From: Brachionus rotundiformis
Lineage: Eukaryota; Rotifera; Eurotatoria; Ploima; Brachionidae
Direction of reading: 5' to 3'
Length of the DNA: 64,000 nucleotides
Assembly: GCA_016802295.1 (NCBI GenBank)
Contig: JAESIW010000208.1
Location: 606,515-670,514 of the forward strand
Position numbers and translations under genes: made by a program
Part shown: positions 33,291 to 46,082 of the stretch, piece after piece
Layout: every line of letters starts with the position of its first letter
Position numbering within the stretch: position 1 is the stretch's first letter
Notes under the pieces: generated by a model
Databases searched by the model: none
Seen by the model: only the letters and a program-made list of their open reading frames with translations
What the model was told of the DNA's origin: nothing

Positions 33291-36255
33291 CTATTGAAAC
33301 TCAAGTGCACAGCAGTTTAAATCACGGCACAATTTGCACAAATTTGCATCAAATACCAGTGATACATTTAAATCGAATCTGGGTTTTTGATAAATGGTAT
33401 TACAAATACAGCACTTGTACAAGCTGGCTTGATTGATATTGTGATCAGAGTGTTTGATACATTTGTAAACAAATTTAGAGCCAACTGTGAAGAATGACCC
33501 ACAGACAAAACAAGAATTTTTGTTCGGACTATTAGGGCTTAAGTGACCAATTTTATTTGAACAAGACAAGCACATTTTCAGATTGGTACCAGCTGTTTTG
33601 TTGGCAATAAATTTACATCTTAAATCCTTTTGGAATAGAATAAATTTAACAAATTAAAAAATATTCTAAATTATTATACATTGTAGAGAAAAGATCTAAA
33701 AGATACATTGATGTATCTATAAGCTTCATGCGTCTTTAGAAATTCGGCAAATTGGCGCTTATTGCCAAGCACTTTGTAATGATGGCATAGCTCTAGGCAA
33801 CTAAACGTCCTGTAATTGGAAATATTGCGCAAAAAATGTATTATTTTTTCATGATAGGCTAAAAATGTATCTCTGTTTTGAAGAAATTTCTTATTAATTA
33901 TCTCACTAATGTAATCTTGTTTCAATGAAATGAGTTGACTTTTCTGGTAGTAGGAAAATTTAAGAAAAATTTTCAAATTTCGAATTATCTGGGCGCATTC
34001 CAGTCGATTTGTGTCGAAACCACAGCTTTTGAGAAGTAAGGAAACTTCGTTCTCAGGGATACCATTGCGTGTCAAACAAATAAGACATAATATCTATTAA
34101 ACAAATCTATACATAGATAACATAGATAGCATAGATTGAACAAAATGCTTTTTACCTCTTTGATAATGTCATTTGGGAAGTCTGTGTTAATTCTATCGAT
34201 GATAAAATGTATTAAACCGGCCAATGTGGACGGAAATGTTTGAATTTTTTGGTTCACAGTTGTGAATTCACCAAAGACACGAAGTTCTTCGCATACATAG
34301 CTTAACCAAAGTGGGCTCTTGAGATCTGATGATTTTTCCAATATTAAACTCATTTGCAAATTATCAAGTCTCTAAATTAATTTGAAAACTAGTTTAATTT
34401 TTTTAAGTTAGATAAATATATTTTATTAAATTAATAATTTTTCTTTTTAATTTTAAATAATAGTTTAAATTTTACCTTGTTGTATTTTTTTAAAAAATTT
34501 TCTATAAAATTTTTGGAATGATCGTTGCCAAAACCGTTCAGCGACACTTTGAGACAATTTTTTAAATTGAATTCAAAGCATTCTTCATTTGTACAAGTGA
34601 AAACAAAAATTAGGTTGCTAAATTTTGAACTCAAAGTTAATAAATTAAAATAATCTGTTTTTTTCTAAATGTTAAAAATAATCAATTTGATTTAATAAGA
34701 AATAATTAATTAAATTACAAAACTAAATCCGTCAATAAATATTAAAATTTTTATATTTTTTTTATTTAAAATCTCGACTAATCTATTAAACGAGTCTAAC
34801 ATGACACTGCTGTCATAAGCTGTCTCCAAAGTCAATTCTTCATCTAAATCTTCAACAAATAAATACTTTTTCATTTAATTATCTTAATTAAAATTTTACT
34901 TAACATCTTCCGATAATAAAAAATGAATCTGGACGCAAACGCTCTATGAAACTGACTGAAAGAGGTCGAATCTGAAAAGTGATAGAAAATTTCCTTATCT
35001 GAATTATTTTTTTTGGCCAAAATGGCTTTTATGACCATAGCCATAAAACTTGTTTCTAGAAACAAATTAAACAAAATATTTTAAAAAAAAAATAAAATAT
35101 GTTTAATTGTACTTCCTGCTCCTCTTTCTCCCACAATTAATCCAGAACTGTAATTTTCAATTTTTTCCGCAAAACTAAGTAGTTCTTTATCATAACCAAC
35201 AAAAAAATTTGTCATCTCAACAACTAATAAATCCTGATATGAAAGCTCTGATTTTAATTAGAAAAAATAGGATTTATATATTCTTTTATTAATTTCAAGC
35301 TACCATCTTGGAAAAATATCTCCAATTTTTCTTTTCTTATTTCATTGGAGTCAAACGCCGGGTTTTCTAGCAAATAAATTGGGTTCAGATCCGGGTAAGA
35401 CTTTTGAATTGAAGCTATCAAAAATTTCAAAGCTTGTTCGGCAAAATTTTTAAAGTTTTTTAATTTAACTTTTTTTCTACCAGTTGTCTCATTAATTTTG
35501 TCATACTCACAGGAATATTTGAAAACCTGATCTGGAAAAAAATTCGACAATTTTTGCTTTAAGGCTTTCAATTGAGCTATTGAATCAGGATTGGATTCAA
35601 AAAATTTATTTTTATGGTCATCAGGTATTTTTGATAGTCTATCTCTTAGAAAAAAACAAGCATTTTTGTTCTGGCAACGAATGGCACCGTGTAAAAATTC
35701 CATGTGTGTGATTGAAATATTGGGAACCCAGCTATAAGTCTGTTTGATGTGAGTGGTCAATGATTCCATTTCGGGCACCCAGCCGTACTTGTCGCCGAGC
35801 ATTCCAATGAAAAAAGGCTGTCCATCGTTTTCGTCCAAACAGCGGTCTAGTTCCGACAGACAAGTCAAAATAGTGTCCTCGTTGGTACTGTCAGCTGGCA
35901 CGCCCCATCTCAAATCACACTCAACCAAATCCAAATTTCGCTTATGACACCATTCCCTAAGTTCAGGAAAGACAAACTTTACCAGTAGTTCTCTTTCGTT
36001 GAAAAAATCTGTGAATGTTGATGATACAAAAATCCTAATGGCTTTTGATCGCTTAAATTTGTTCAAATTTGAGCTTAAAATGGCAGTTTTTGGCTTTTTT
36101 TTGGAACAATTTTTAAGTATTTGCTGATCTATGGTCCACCATGTCCTATCAACTAATGAATTTTTCATCATATCCTCATTTGAACATAATAAGACATCCC
36201 GGCTAATGACATATTTTGCCGATTGGGCTTTTAACTCGATTCTTGGATTAGCCAT
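33291..36255 (-). CDS. DUF4062-NACHT P-loop ATPase with Cys-rich C-terminus
   Basis: Eight exons: 36255-35304, 35247-35113, 35055-34900, 34849-34719, 34664-34476, 34371-34156, 34093-33680 and 33626-33291. They sum to 2,529 nt, or 842 aa. Introns are 50-104 bp. Residues about 73-165 form a DUF4062 domain (IRIFVSSTFTDFFNEREL, DLRWGV, GMLGDKYGWVPE). Splicing of exons 2 and 3 rebuilds a perfect Walker A, GERGAGKTS (357-365). Walker B is ILIFIDGF (449-456). A winged-helix-like ILCLICLTRNGIPENEVSLL follows. The C-terminus has paired Cys (CLSC, CFVC, CIKH, CCIC, CKLC), probably zinc-binding. The layout recalls the N-terminal halves of nephrocystin-3/TEP1/NWD1-type STAND ATPases, but no TPR or WD repeats follow. 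A scaffold or sensor ATPase is inferred. The exon 3-4 junction is the least certain. Confidence 0.82.
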
Positions 36256-36800
36256 CTTTAATATTTATTATAAAAAAAATTTTATAAATTTTCTTCTGTT
36301 GCCATGGCAACCAAACAAATAGATAAAACTTGGTACATTTTTTCATTCAAAATTTTTTTATTACCTAATGATTTTTATTTTAATTGATTATTTGATGATT
36401 AAATTGTATTTGAACAATTAAAATGAGCTAAAAATTAATACTGACCTCGATGTTCAGTACATTTACTTTTAGATTCGAATACCCTTTTAAATATTGTCTG
36501 ATAAAATATGAATATCAAGAAATTAATAATTAGAATTTTAAACAAAAATTAAGAATTTCGTCCTCAGTTAAATTATAACTATTAAATATTACATTATCAA
36601 AATTTAATTATATAATAAAAAGTCGATTTCTAAGCATGATGATCAAAAATATATATATCAAGTTTTGAGCTAAAAATAAATTTTAAAATTTCAAAAACGT
36701 ATTTGTATTTAGTTAAGGATTTAATTTATTTAAAATGTCGAATTATCTAACTTAACTGTAGTACTTAACATGAGAAGAATTTAAAAAATTTAAGTAAAAA
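36256..36800. promoter_or_regulatory. Divergent intergenic promoter region
   Basis: 545 bp separate the start codons of the minus-strand NACHT gene and the plus-strand SLC16-like gene, so both promoters must lie here. A gccatggcaac word at 36301 is GC-rich relative to its context. No TATA box is clear. Confidence 0.5.
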
Positions 36801-38803
36801 ATGAATATAAATTTGGAATACAAAAATAAAGAATTGTCTACTGTCAAAAAAGCAAAGCCTGATGGTGGTTATGGATGGATTATTCTTATATCAGTTTCGG
36901 TAATTTTATTTTATTATTAAATAAAAGCATAGAAAAGAAAATTATTAAAGATTGCATTTTATTATTTAATATTTTTAGTCGGAAATTATAAATTATTTTT
37001 ATCTAATTGATTTCTTTTTATTAATTATCTTAAGACCTAATGGATAGATGGCGAATAAATTAAGAAGAATTCATTGCCTAAAGTTGTTCCGAAGCCAAGC
37101 TTCATACCATCTTGATTTTTTAAAAACCAATCAGGAATAATTCCACTTTTAAAAATAGCTTTAATTAATTAATATATAATTATTTTTTCCTTTTAAATAT
37201 GAAAAGTTAAAGTTTTTTAAGATTAAGAATAAAATTGTCTGGTATCTGTTACCTTTTATACACCAATCTAGAAAACTCAAAACAAGTCTTTCTGAGAAAA
37301 GACTAAGTTAAGTTGAGTCTACAGCATAAAGTTTCAGATTTTTCTATAAGCTTTATTTCTGTATCTATGTATTATCTGTAACCTTAAATCTTTATTCATT
37401 TTTTAAAAAATTATAAAATTAAAAAACTTAAATTTAAACTATTTTAAATTCAAATTAAAACAATACCTATTCAATTAATTTATTTTGGCTAGCTAATATT
37501 TTTAAATTATTAGATAAATAAAAAATTTTCTATGCTTAAACATTTTGAAAAAAATTTAAAATTAATTTTTTAGCTAAATAATTTTATTCTAATTGGATGC
37601 ATGTACTCATTAGGCATAGTACTAAAAGATATTAGAAGCGATTTTGGAATATCTCAGAAAAAAGCCAACTTATTGCCAAGCTTTAATATTGGCTTCAGGT
37701 TTATAAGTGGACCATTAGCGTCAGCTCTAGCAGCTAAATTTGGTTCTCACAAAGTCATCATGCTTTCCGGGCTAGTCCTAAGCACAATGTACTTTATTTC
37801 TCCCCTAATGCCAAACTTTGATCTAATGCTGGTCTCATTTGGTGTCATTGGTGGCATCTCATACGGATGCATTTTTCTTAGCGGGTTCAACATCCTTGTT
37901 GACTATTTCGACAAAAAACTAGGCATGGTCAATGGCTTAGCGGTTGCATCAAGTGGTTTTGGCTCGTTTGCCTTTGCTCCGTTGATTGGATTCTTAATTA
38001 AAAACTATGAATGGAAAATTACCATGTACACAATGGGTGCAATAAATTTGCTATGCGTTTTGTCTGGAGCTTTTCTTAAACCCATTCAAAAAAATCAACC
38101 AGAAGAATCCGAATTGGAAAATTTGAATAGTAGCAAAATTCAAATTAGCCAAAAACCGGAAATGGTTAGCTTTTTCAAAGAGATAAAAAATTTTTCTTTG
38201 CTAAAAGAAAACAAATCTTTTACTTTTTTGGTATTGTGTAATTTTTTTATCTTTTTTGTTTACTATATACCATTTATTTATATTCCAATTCGGGCAAGTG
38301 ATCTCGGTATCGAGAACTACTCTTGGATAATAAGTGCAATCGGAATGGCAAATATACCTATACGAGTTTTGCTAGGCTTTTTGTGTGACAGAAAATTTGT
38401 CAAAGCTATTCACATAAACAGCTTTTGTTTGCTCATAGCTTCTGTCTTGTTATTCAGTTACTACTTTTTAAACAATTTTAGGCTTCAATTAATTTTTGGA
38501 CTTTTTTTTGCTTTTCCAACAGCAGGCATTAACTGTTTACCAACTAAATACATCATTGATGCAGTTGGGAGCGATAAGTTTAGAAATGCAAATGGATTGA
38601 CAAGTTTGTTCAGAGGCTTTGGAGTTTTTTTGGGACCTTTTCTGGCAGGTGTTTAATTAAATAATTTTCTCTTAAAATTTATTATTATTTTTTATTAAGG
38701 TTTAATATCAGAACTGACCGGCAGCAATTTTTATGCATTTGTTTTTGCAGGATTTTCGTTTTTAATTGCTATGTTATTTAGCTTGATTTCAAGCAAAAAA
38801 TAA
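36801..38803 (+). CDS. SLC16-like monocarboxylate transporter (MFS)
   Basis: Three exons, 36801-36899, 37574-38648 and 38700-38803, encode 425 aa. The introns are 674 and 51 bp. The first exon ends with the SLC16 signature PDGGYGWIILIS at the start of helix 1. The rest gives about twelve hydrophobic segments with a hydrophilic central loop (PEESELENLNSSK). The second half has an MCT-type RVLLGFLCDR in the helix 8 region. The last helix and SSKK end exist only after the third-exon splice. It is a plasma-membrane carrier, probably for monocarboxylates or related small acids. The substrate cannot be assigned and several SLC16 subgroups are possible. The stop codon lies inside an AATAAA (38799-38804). 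Confidence 0.9.
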
Positions 38804-38919
38804 AGATTTACCAATTAAAAGAACTTTTTTTTAAATATATACCATTTTTACACTTAAAATTATTGGCTTAGAATGATTCCAAAATAACAAAAATATCTTG
38901 GTCATTCCAATTCAAAGAA

Positions 38920-39490
38920 TTATTTTGATGAAGAAATGGAAATAATAAATCAATCTAGTTCTGAATATGATTCGGAAGAAGGCTCAGAAAGTGAAGAATC
39001 TGATCAGGAAGGGATAAATTTCAATGAGAAAGTGTGACCAACAAACTTTGCTACACATCAAATAAATGAGACAAAACTGACAGCATTTTTTGAGATTTTT
39101 TTGACTTGTCAATGATAAAATTCATATTGAATTGTACCAGTTGTCACTCGAGAGCTATAGATCCCAAACTATCATATAGTTTACAAAAGAAGATTAATTA
39201 GCTTTTATAGGGATCCTTTGCGCAAGAGGTCTATTATGCCCAAATGTCCCTACACAAACAATGTGGTCTAAACTTTATGGAGTGAGCATGATTGGAAAAT
39301 TTATGGCAAGAGATAGATTTTTTTCTAATTTTGAAATATATTCGATTTGGCATTAAGTTAACCTTTTCAGATTGATTGGAAACTGATAAGTTGGCTCGCC
39401 AAATATGGGAAAGGTTTATCAAAAATTCCCTAGCTTCCTTCAAACCAGGTTTACATTTGACAGTTGATGAACAATTGTTATCTGTGTAAA
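38920..39490 (+). pseudogene. piggyBac transposase fragment
   Basis: An acidic leader (SEYDSEEGSESEESDQEG) is followed after frame changes by SKLYGVSMIGKFMARDRF, KYIRFGIK, DKLARQIWERF and FKPGLHLTVDEQLLSV. These are the conserved N-terminal part of the piggyBac DDE domain up to the first catalytic Asp (VDEQLL). It contains several stops and ends before the other catalytic residues. No flanking TTAA-bounded repeats were identified. Confidence 0.85.
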
Positions 39491-41454
39491 TAAAATTTTA
39501 AAAAATTTTAACCTAACACTGCTTACATGTTATCTAAATTTAAGAAATAAATAATTTAAATCAATCTTTGAAATAAAATATATAAAATAATTTTTTGTAA
39601 AGTATTTTGAATTTATTTCGAATATCTGTTTAAAAAGGATTCAAATTAAATTTTAAGAATGAAATTCAGATATTTAACTCCTAATAAATTATTTTCTACC
39701 AGTGTTTATGAAATATAAAACTTAAAAATGAGCTAATAAATTTAAAAATTTAAAAATCAATCTAATCAATTAGTAGAGAAACTATTTTAATAAAATTATT
39801 TATTTTTCATAATTTTGCTAAGCGTGTTTAAAATTATTTTAATAAAATTAATGATTATTATATCTAAAAATAAACTATTTGAATTCGAATAGTATTTTGA
39901 ATCACCTTCAATATGACTAAAAATAAATACTCTTCAATACAAAATCTAATTAATATGGCCATTTATTTATTTTCCATCTAAATTTTTGATAGCACCTATT
40001 TTATTAATATTATAAGTTATTTTTCTAAATTTTCCAACTAATATTATGTCTAATTGTCTGATTCATAATAAATTCTCAAATGTTTGTTTAAAATGAACAG
40101 TCGAGTGGTAAGTTAGCTCTTTTTCTGGTCAGAGGGTCTAAGATACGATCCTCTAAAGAATACAATAAATCTGACTAAAGGGTTTACAATTCAAGGTTTT
40201 TTCACCCTTTTCTTTTTAAAAAAATTGTTTATATTATGTTTATTTAAAATAATGTCCAAAAAAAGTTGAGTAAAAAAATCAATCTGTTTATAAAATCTTT
40301 ATTTTTAAATTCAAAAATTGAAATTTTGATAAAAACTAATTTTTTTATAATAAGAATGACATTCAAGACATGTTCAAAAATTTGAACGTTCCCACGTTTT
40401 TTCGTGGTTCGCTTTTCTTCATAATAAAAAATATCTTCATTCTATTTTATTTTCTTTTCAACATGATATTTTAACTAACTATATAAATGATAAATTCTAA
40501 ATCTTAATCTTATATAACCCAAAAACCAAAAATACTTTTTTTAAAAATTTAAAAAAGTCTATTCATTGTTTATTCAAAATAGAACCGGTTTGACATCAGT
40601 TAAAAGCTAGCAGATATTCCAGAAAATTTTTTAGATTTAGTTTTAAGTCAAAAGCCGAAACGATAAATATATAGAACTAACTGATTAATTACAAAAATTC
40701 CAAATTCAAATATCAAAAAAATAGAAAAAATTTATTTAAAATATGATTAAAAAATTAAAGTATTACAAGTTGATTTTATGTTTTTTTAGGGTAATTTTTG
40801 ATAACTTTATTTCTTTGAGAAAATATTTTTTAAAAAGGGGTTTTAAAAACACCTCGGCCTTTCTGGTGTTAAGTTACGCTTTTGGACCATGCACCATAGA
40901 ACATCTCGCCCATGCTAAAAAATTTCTTTTTATGAATAGGTCTTATAGCCTAATCATAGATTTAAAATTATTTTATTGCCTTATCAAGACTTGGTTTTGA
41001 GGCAAAAAATAAAAAACTTCTTTTTTAATTATGGATCTGGTGCAGCCCCAAAATTCAAGATAAAAAAATTAGAAAAATTGATTTTGAATTAATTTGATTT
41101 TTTTGGTCAACTGAATTTGAGTTGGTGCAACACAATTGAACGAGGGAGTTTGGTAATAAAAATATAATGTAATAGATAAAATATGAAAGCTAAGTATGAA
41201 TCAAAATTTGTAAGGATTTAACTTCATAGATAGCTAAAAAGAATTAATCTTCTTTGAAACAAGCCGATGACTTACTTAGGGATACTTTTGGGCAATAAAG
41301 TATATTTAATTACGACAAATTTTTTTAAATATGCTAAAAATTATTGAATAAAATTATCCAATAATTAATAATTAATTAATAATTTATAATTATTAAACAA
41401 TAATTTGGAAGTTTTGGCCAATATACCTTAAAATTAGAATAAGTTTTTTTATTT
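39491..41454. other. Gene-poor AT-rich spacer
   Basis: No supported gene. A frame at 40743-41000 (MIKKLKYYK...) is open but featureless. 40390 has a short palindrome-like cccacgttttttcgtgg. Confidence 0.45.
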
Positions 41455-41455
41455 T

Positions 41456-42429
41456 TTATTCAAAAATATTAGTTAACAATTTTCTAGTTTCATTAACAGT
41501 GACAAACAAAGCTCCAGTTGCAAAAAAAGATCTTATAATGGACGGACCAAGACCGGAGTATAATTTAAGCAAGCCTTCTGTTTGAAAAATGTGCTTAATG
41601 CCACCAATTACACTTTTTTTGGCAAGCGGTCCATTTGGATCAATTTGTACCCTTGATTTTATGACATCTGTGGGAAAAATACTAATCCAGAACGAAACGC
41701 CACCAACTCCACCACATAAAGCAGTTTTCATGATACCAATTTCATCTTTAGACTTTGAGTCAGAGGCAAATAGCGAGCGAGTAAACTCGTAGGCGCCAAA
41801 GAAAAAAAAGTAACCAGGCATTTCGCGAGCGAATGTGGACTCCAGCCCATGGTAAAAGCCGCGTATACCTTGCTCTCTAAATATTTGCTTGCATAGCCTA
41901 TACGGTCCAATATTAGTGCTGTTGGACACTTCTCGGGCCGATTGCAGTCGGCATTTAACAAGTTCAGTGGGACAAAGGACCAAAGAGGCAAAGAAAGCGG
42001 CCGAGGAACCTGCCAACGCGTTCTGAAATGAATTCAGCTCTTCGACTTTATCTTTTAATGCAATCTTACAGATTGCTTTTTGGCACAGACCATATGACAT
42101 AAATAAAATAGCATTTTCTTTTTATAATCTATTAATAAAGATGAATACATTTTTTTAATTTATGTTTACCAGCTATATTGGCACTTAGAGCTGGTACAGT
42201 GCCGGCGTAGAGACCCCGGTAAATGCCATCTTTGCGAAATGTTTCCATTCCACAGTTAAATGCACTCTTGTAAAGATTTGGAAACATTTGCATCTTTACT
42301 TTAATTGTGTCCAGTGGTTGACCAACATACACACTTGCAGTGCCACCTTACAGAAATTAGAAAAAAGCTTTAAATCGACTAGAGGTTCATACCCATAACT
42401 CCGCTAATGAAATCAATTGCGGCTTCCAT
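41456..42429 (-). CDS. SLC25A15: Mitochondrial ornithine carrier
   Basis: Three exons, 42429-42393, 42346-42170 and 42117-41456, encode 291 aa. The introns are 46 and 52 bp. All three mitochondrial-carrier repeats are present, with signatures GQPLDTIKVKMQ, LCPTELVKCRLQ and FPTDVIKSRVQ. Ornithine-carrier features include VPALSANIAENAILFMSYG, rebuilt across the second intron, GFYHGLESTFAREMPGYFFF and GGVGGVSFW. It exchanges ornithine/citrulline or related basic amino acids across the inner mitochondrial membrane. The length is close to the ~300 aa of the family. The paralogue SLC25A2 is a vertebrate duplicate, so the ancestral name is used. The stop codon is part of AATAAA (41460-41455). Confidence 0.95.
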
Positions 42430-43264
42430 TTTTTTTTTAATTTTATTTTATTCAAATTTTATTATAATAAAGTAATAAATATTGTTAATCTGATGGGTGT
42501 TTACAATTTTTAAACATCATACTATCCGAGTATTAGTGTTTTTAAGCATCTTTATCTAATCATACAATTTTTAATAGACAGGTGTACAAATTTTCAACCC
42601 AATTGTCTTTGTTTCTTAGTCAAATATGCATTACATTTGTTAAAATCACAAGGGCATTTTAAGAGATAAAAAAATAGAAATGGTGCACATCAATAAGTAA
42701 AGTGTAAATGACGATCCTGGACAAACATTGGGGAAATTTTAAAAATTTATTTTATGATAAAAAAAATGTGGGAAAAATTTTTTTTTCAAATAAATTTATT
42801 GATTCTTGTAAGTAGAATTTTTTAAAGTCACATTATTATTAATTTAATAAACCTTAAACGTTTCTTTTAACAAGAAGAATGGTGTAGACCAAAAAAACTA
42901 GATATTGATAAATTTAATTATTTATCAATTTTCTAATTTATATTTAATTCAATTTTAAAATCTTAAAATTTAATCTTGTAAAGACCAGAAATTAGAGCCA
43001 AGAGCCAAAAGAAATATATATTAATGTAGTTAAATAATTGATTGTTAATTAATTTTGATTTAAATAAATTTATTAATTCTTGTTATTAAAATTTTTATTA
43101 AAGCTAATTAGGTTTACTTAAAAAGGTAATTTTTCTTAAAGAATGATTAAAAAAAATTAATGAAATGAAATCAAAGTCGTAAAACTTAATCCAATAAGGA
43201 CAAGGAATTAAGACAACAAGTTAAAAAGAATTAATAAAGACCCTTTAATAACTATATGGTAAAT
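42430..43264. other. Intergenic, nothing certain
   Basis: AT-rich. A short stretch at 42965-43005 (tcttgtaaagacc ... agccaagag) resembles the start of the inverted-repeat arm at 43320-43380 and may be a partial copy. Confidence 0.4.
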
Positions 43265-44105
43265 TAATTAAGCTTTATTAAAATTTTGTTTTGCATTCAA
43301 TAAAATGAATATTCTTAGAATTTAATCTCGTAAAGACACAAGGTCTATTAACCACGGATTCCAGCCAAGAGGAAGATAAAAAGTCAAGGAATGTGATAGA
43401 TGGACAAAATTTGGATGCTTTTAAAGCTGAAATTATAAAATTATATTTTTTTAATTTAATTTACTATTTTGAGTCTAGAAAAAGCTTTAGATGGACATAG
43501 ATAAATATCATGTAAATTGTTGGCTGATGATGATACAACAAACAGTCACAAAGATAAATGATCAATAAATAAAATGATCCTCTGTATCATCTTTACTGAG
43601 ATATTAATTTCAATTTAATTAAAAAAAAAAGAAAAAGGATCTAAAGTGAGTAAGCCAAAATTGGTCACTAAGCCAGTTGATTTTTTCTTTTGATTGGAAT
43701 AAATAAATTAAGTTTAAGTATAAAGTCTAAGTGAAAGTAAAATTTTGCACAATTAGAGTACCATACTCTTTGTTTGAATTGTGCAGCCTCACAAGCCAAA
43801 TCACAACTTTGGTACATATATGCAGCACACGCCATATTGCCAATGTTTTAACATTCTTAACTTAAAGTTTCGTGCAGCAATTTTACAAATAAAAATGTTT
43901 AGGCCCAACCATTTTTTTTTTGGAAATATTCATGGCAATCTAAGTAAACAAACTAATAAAAAAAAAAACATACAAAAGTAGCGGTTCAAATTAAAAATTT
44001 TCATTAAACACAATATAAAAAAAAATTCTATTTTTTATACACTGGTATTTGTCTAAAATTAATCTTTCTTCTATAGGAATAGGCCAATTTGTTTTTTTAT
44101 TATAA
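43265..44105 (+). repeat. Inverted repeat arm A (left of Pumilio)
   Basis: Inverted counterpart of 51465-52425. Shared landmarks are ctcgtaaagacacaaggtct, ggcaatatggcgtgtgct (inverse) and ctggtatttgtctaaaatta. It lacks a ~155-bp segment present in arm B after 'aaagtttcgtgcagca'. There are no clear coding features. A further short copy lies at 53167-53240. Confidence 0.85.
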
Positions 44106-45265
44106 GTTTAGATCCAACTTTTATTTTTATCTTTGTCCAAAAAGGAAGGATCTTAGTTCTCCCTTTCAGCTTAGCGTTTGAAGCGTTAAAAAACTATAGG
44201 ATCATATTAGAGCAGTAAAAACTATGACAAAAAATAAGGAGATAAGAGTAAAGGTTAATGTTCGACGATTAATAGTTAAGTTTTTTATTCTACTAATTAA
44301 TTGTATATTTGAAGTCTTGACATAAGCATTCAAACTTTGGTTAAAGACAGATGTATTTGATAGTCATCTAAATATTCTAAAATTTTCTGATGATCAATTC
44401 TTTTAGCAAAGATTTCTCTAGCAATAACAGTCAATTAACTGATGGCAAATATTAACTTGAAAATAAAAATAGAATACTTTCAGTATTTTTTTTAATCATT
44501 ATTTTTAGTTTTTTTTTAAAAAATATATTAATCATATTATCCAAAAATTTTATTATCTGATTTGAACTGATGACTGAAGGACCAAATGAACAAAAAACTA
44601 TGAAAATTACTGGCAACAAGAGTCTCTAAAAATTACAAAAGCTCATACAACTTGTTTGAATATTAATTGAAAAGAAAAAAATTGAAAAAATATTTTGTTA
44701 ACTATTCTGGGTCGACCAAAGTAAGTAGCTGTAATTTAGTTAATTATGTTACTTATTTGATCTTAATGTTCACTAAATATGTGATCCTTTCCATCTTGCT
44801 GGATTTGTTATCTCTACTATTGAAAAAAATGAGCGATCACATTTTTTGTGAACTTTAAAAAAAAATTAAAAAAATTCTGTGATGAATGTTTTATTTTTGT
44901 GATCAACAAAAAAAATTCATACTAAATCAATTAAGAAAAAATAATAAAATTTAAATAAATGATTTTTAGTTTTACGCAGTTTAAGTCCTCTTTTAATTTT
45001 CATTTAGGAACCACACAAAGGACAAGGTACACCAATTGAGTGCTTGCTCAATGCTCTTATCACTTCATTTTGTGCCAATTCAGAAAATGTAAGACTCGAA
45101 AGAACCAAGGTTTTATACTGATCTGACCATAACTTTACTGAATTTATTGTAATTTTGATAAAGAAGAGCTTTAAACATCAATATTTGGATCATTCTAGGA
45201 ATAAAGCTTCAAATATGTTTTTTTTTCTAAATATTATATCAAAAAAATTGAAGTTATCACGAAAT
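44106..45265. other. AT-rich spacer with possible LINE-derived stretch
   Basis: 44950-45120 is somewhat less AT-rich (accacacaaaggacaagg) and may be decayed coding DNA. 45131-45230 is repeated directly at 46083-46180. No gene is supported. Confidence 0.4.
45131..45230 (+). repeat. Direct repeat, first copy
   Basis: About 95 bp (from tttactgaatttattgtaat to aagcttcaaatatgt) recur at 46083-46180 with very few differences. Confidence 0.8.
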
Positions 45266-45269
45266 TAGA

Positions 45270-45775
45270 CATGTAAGTGATATTCGGAAGCTTATAAACT
45301 ATAGACTCTTTTCAATTAAAAAACTTTTTTATTTGTCCTTCTCGGTAAAAGTTCAATTCTTCAAAACTTTAATTCTTCCTTACTTTGATTATTGTCTTTC
45401 TTTAATTATTTACTTTCACAAATCTAGTATACAATGACTTTATCTTTGTTTATTTAAACTGTTTAATTTTAAAGTTTCATCTGATGATGATCCTATTGTT
45501 ATTAATGATTACTTAAAAAAATTTAAACTTTTCAATTTTCATCAGAGAATTTTTTCTTAGACTAGAACTTTTTTCTTTCAATGTTTTCTCATCTCAAAAT
45601 CCAACAATTTTAGCAGAGCAACTAAGAAAAAATGAAGTGAGAAATTTACCGTACGAATTAAGAAACAAGAATCGTCTTATTGAAATAGCTTCACAGCAGA
45701 AAGTCGGTGAACCAACTTTTGGATTTTTTTTTACTAAATTTATTAATAGTTTTTTTTAAAACAATTTAATACAAG
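45270..45775 (+). mobile_element. LINE 3'-terminal ORF remnant
   Basis: Frames read KVQFFKTLILPYFDYCLSLI, NDYLKKFKLFNFHQRIF, FNVFSSQNPTILAEQLRKNE and KVGEPTFGFFFTKFINSFF. This is the C-terminal region downstream of the RT in a LINE type different from the one at 5.5 kb. Frame breaks occur, so it is inactive. Confidence 0.7.
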
Positions 45776-46082
45776 TGAAAATACGTTCTCTTTAAAAAAA
45801 ATTTTATATGAAAATATGAATACATAGATAATTAAATTTTTATCAATCAATGAAAAATTTAGATTTATGATTAAGTTTTTTTATTTCTAAAATTTTATTT
45901 TATACTTTTCTTACTTTTAAATAATAATTTGTATTTGTCTTTTTTAACTATAAAATTGGGTTTCATGATATAATTATTATGGAGCCCTAAACTAGTTTAA
46001 AAAGTTAACTGGTGATACCAAATAGACAGTTGCCTTATTTAACTTTTGTTTACATTTAATAAGTAAAAAATAAATAAAATAA

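Noticed and set aside
34094..34110. Alternative acceptor for NACHT exon 7 a few bases upstream (tatag before atttg)
   Set aside because: It leads to a stop codon within 20 codons. The chosen site gives a continuous frame with the winged-helix-like segment.
34860..34905. Alternative acceptor for NACHT exon 4 at 34868 (before TATTTATTTG)
   Set aside because: Both available donors would then bring a stop into frame. The acceptor at 34851-34850 keeps the frame and the total length divisible by three.
40743..41000. 85-codon frame MIKKLKYYK...
   Set aside because: There is no domain, promoter or exon context.
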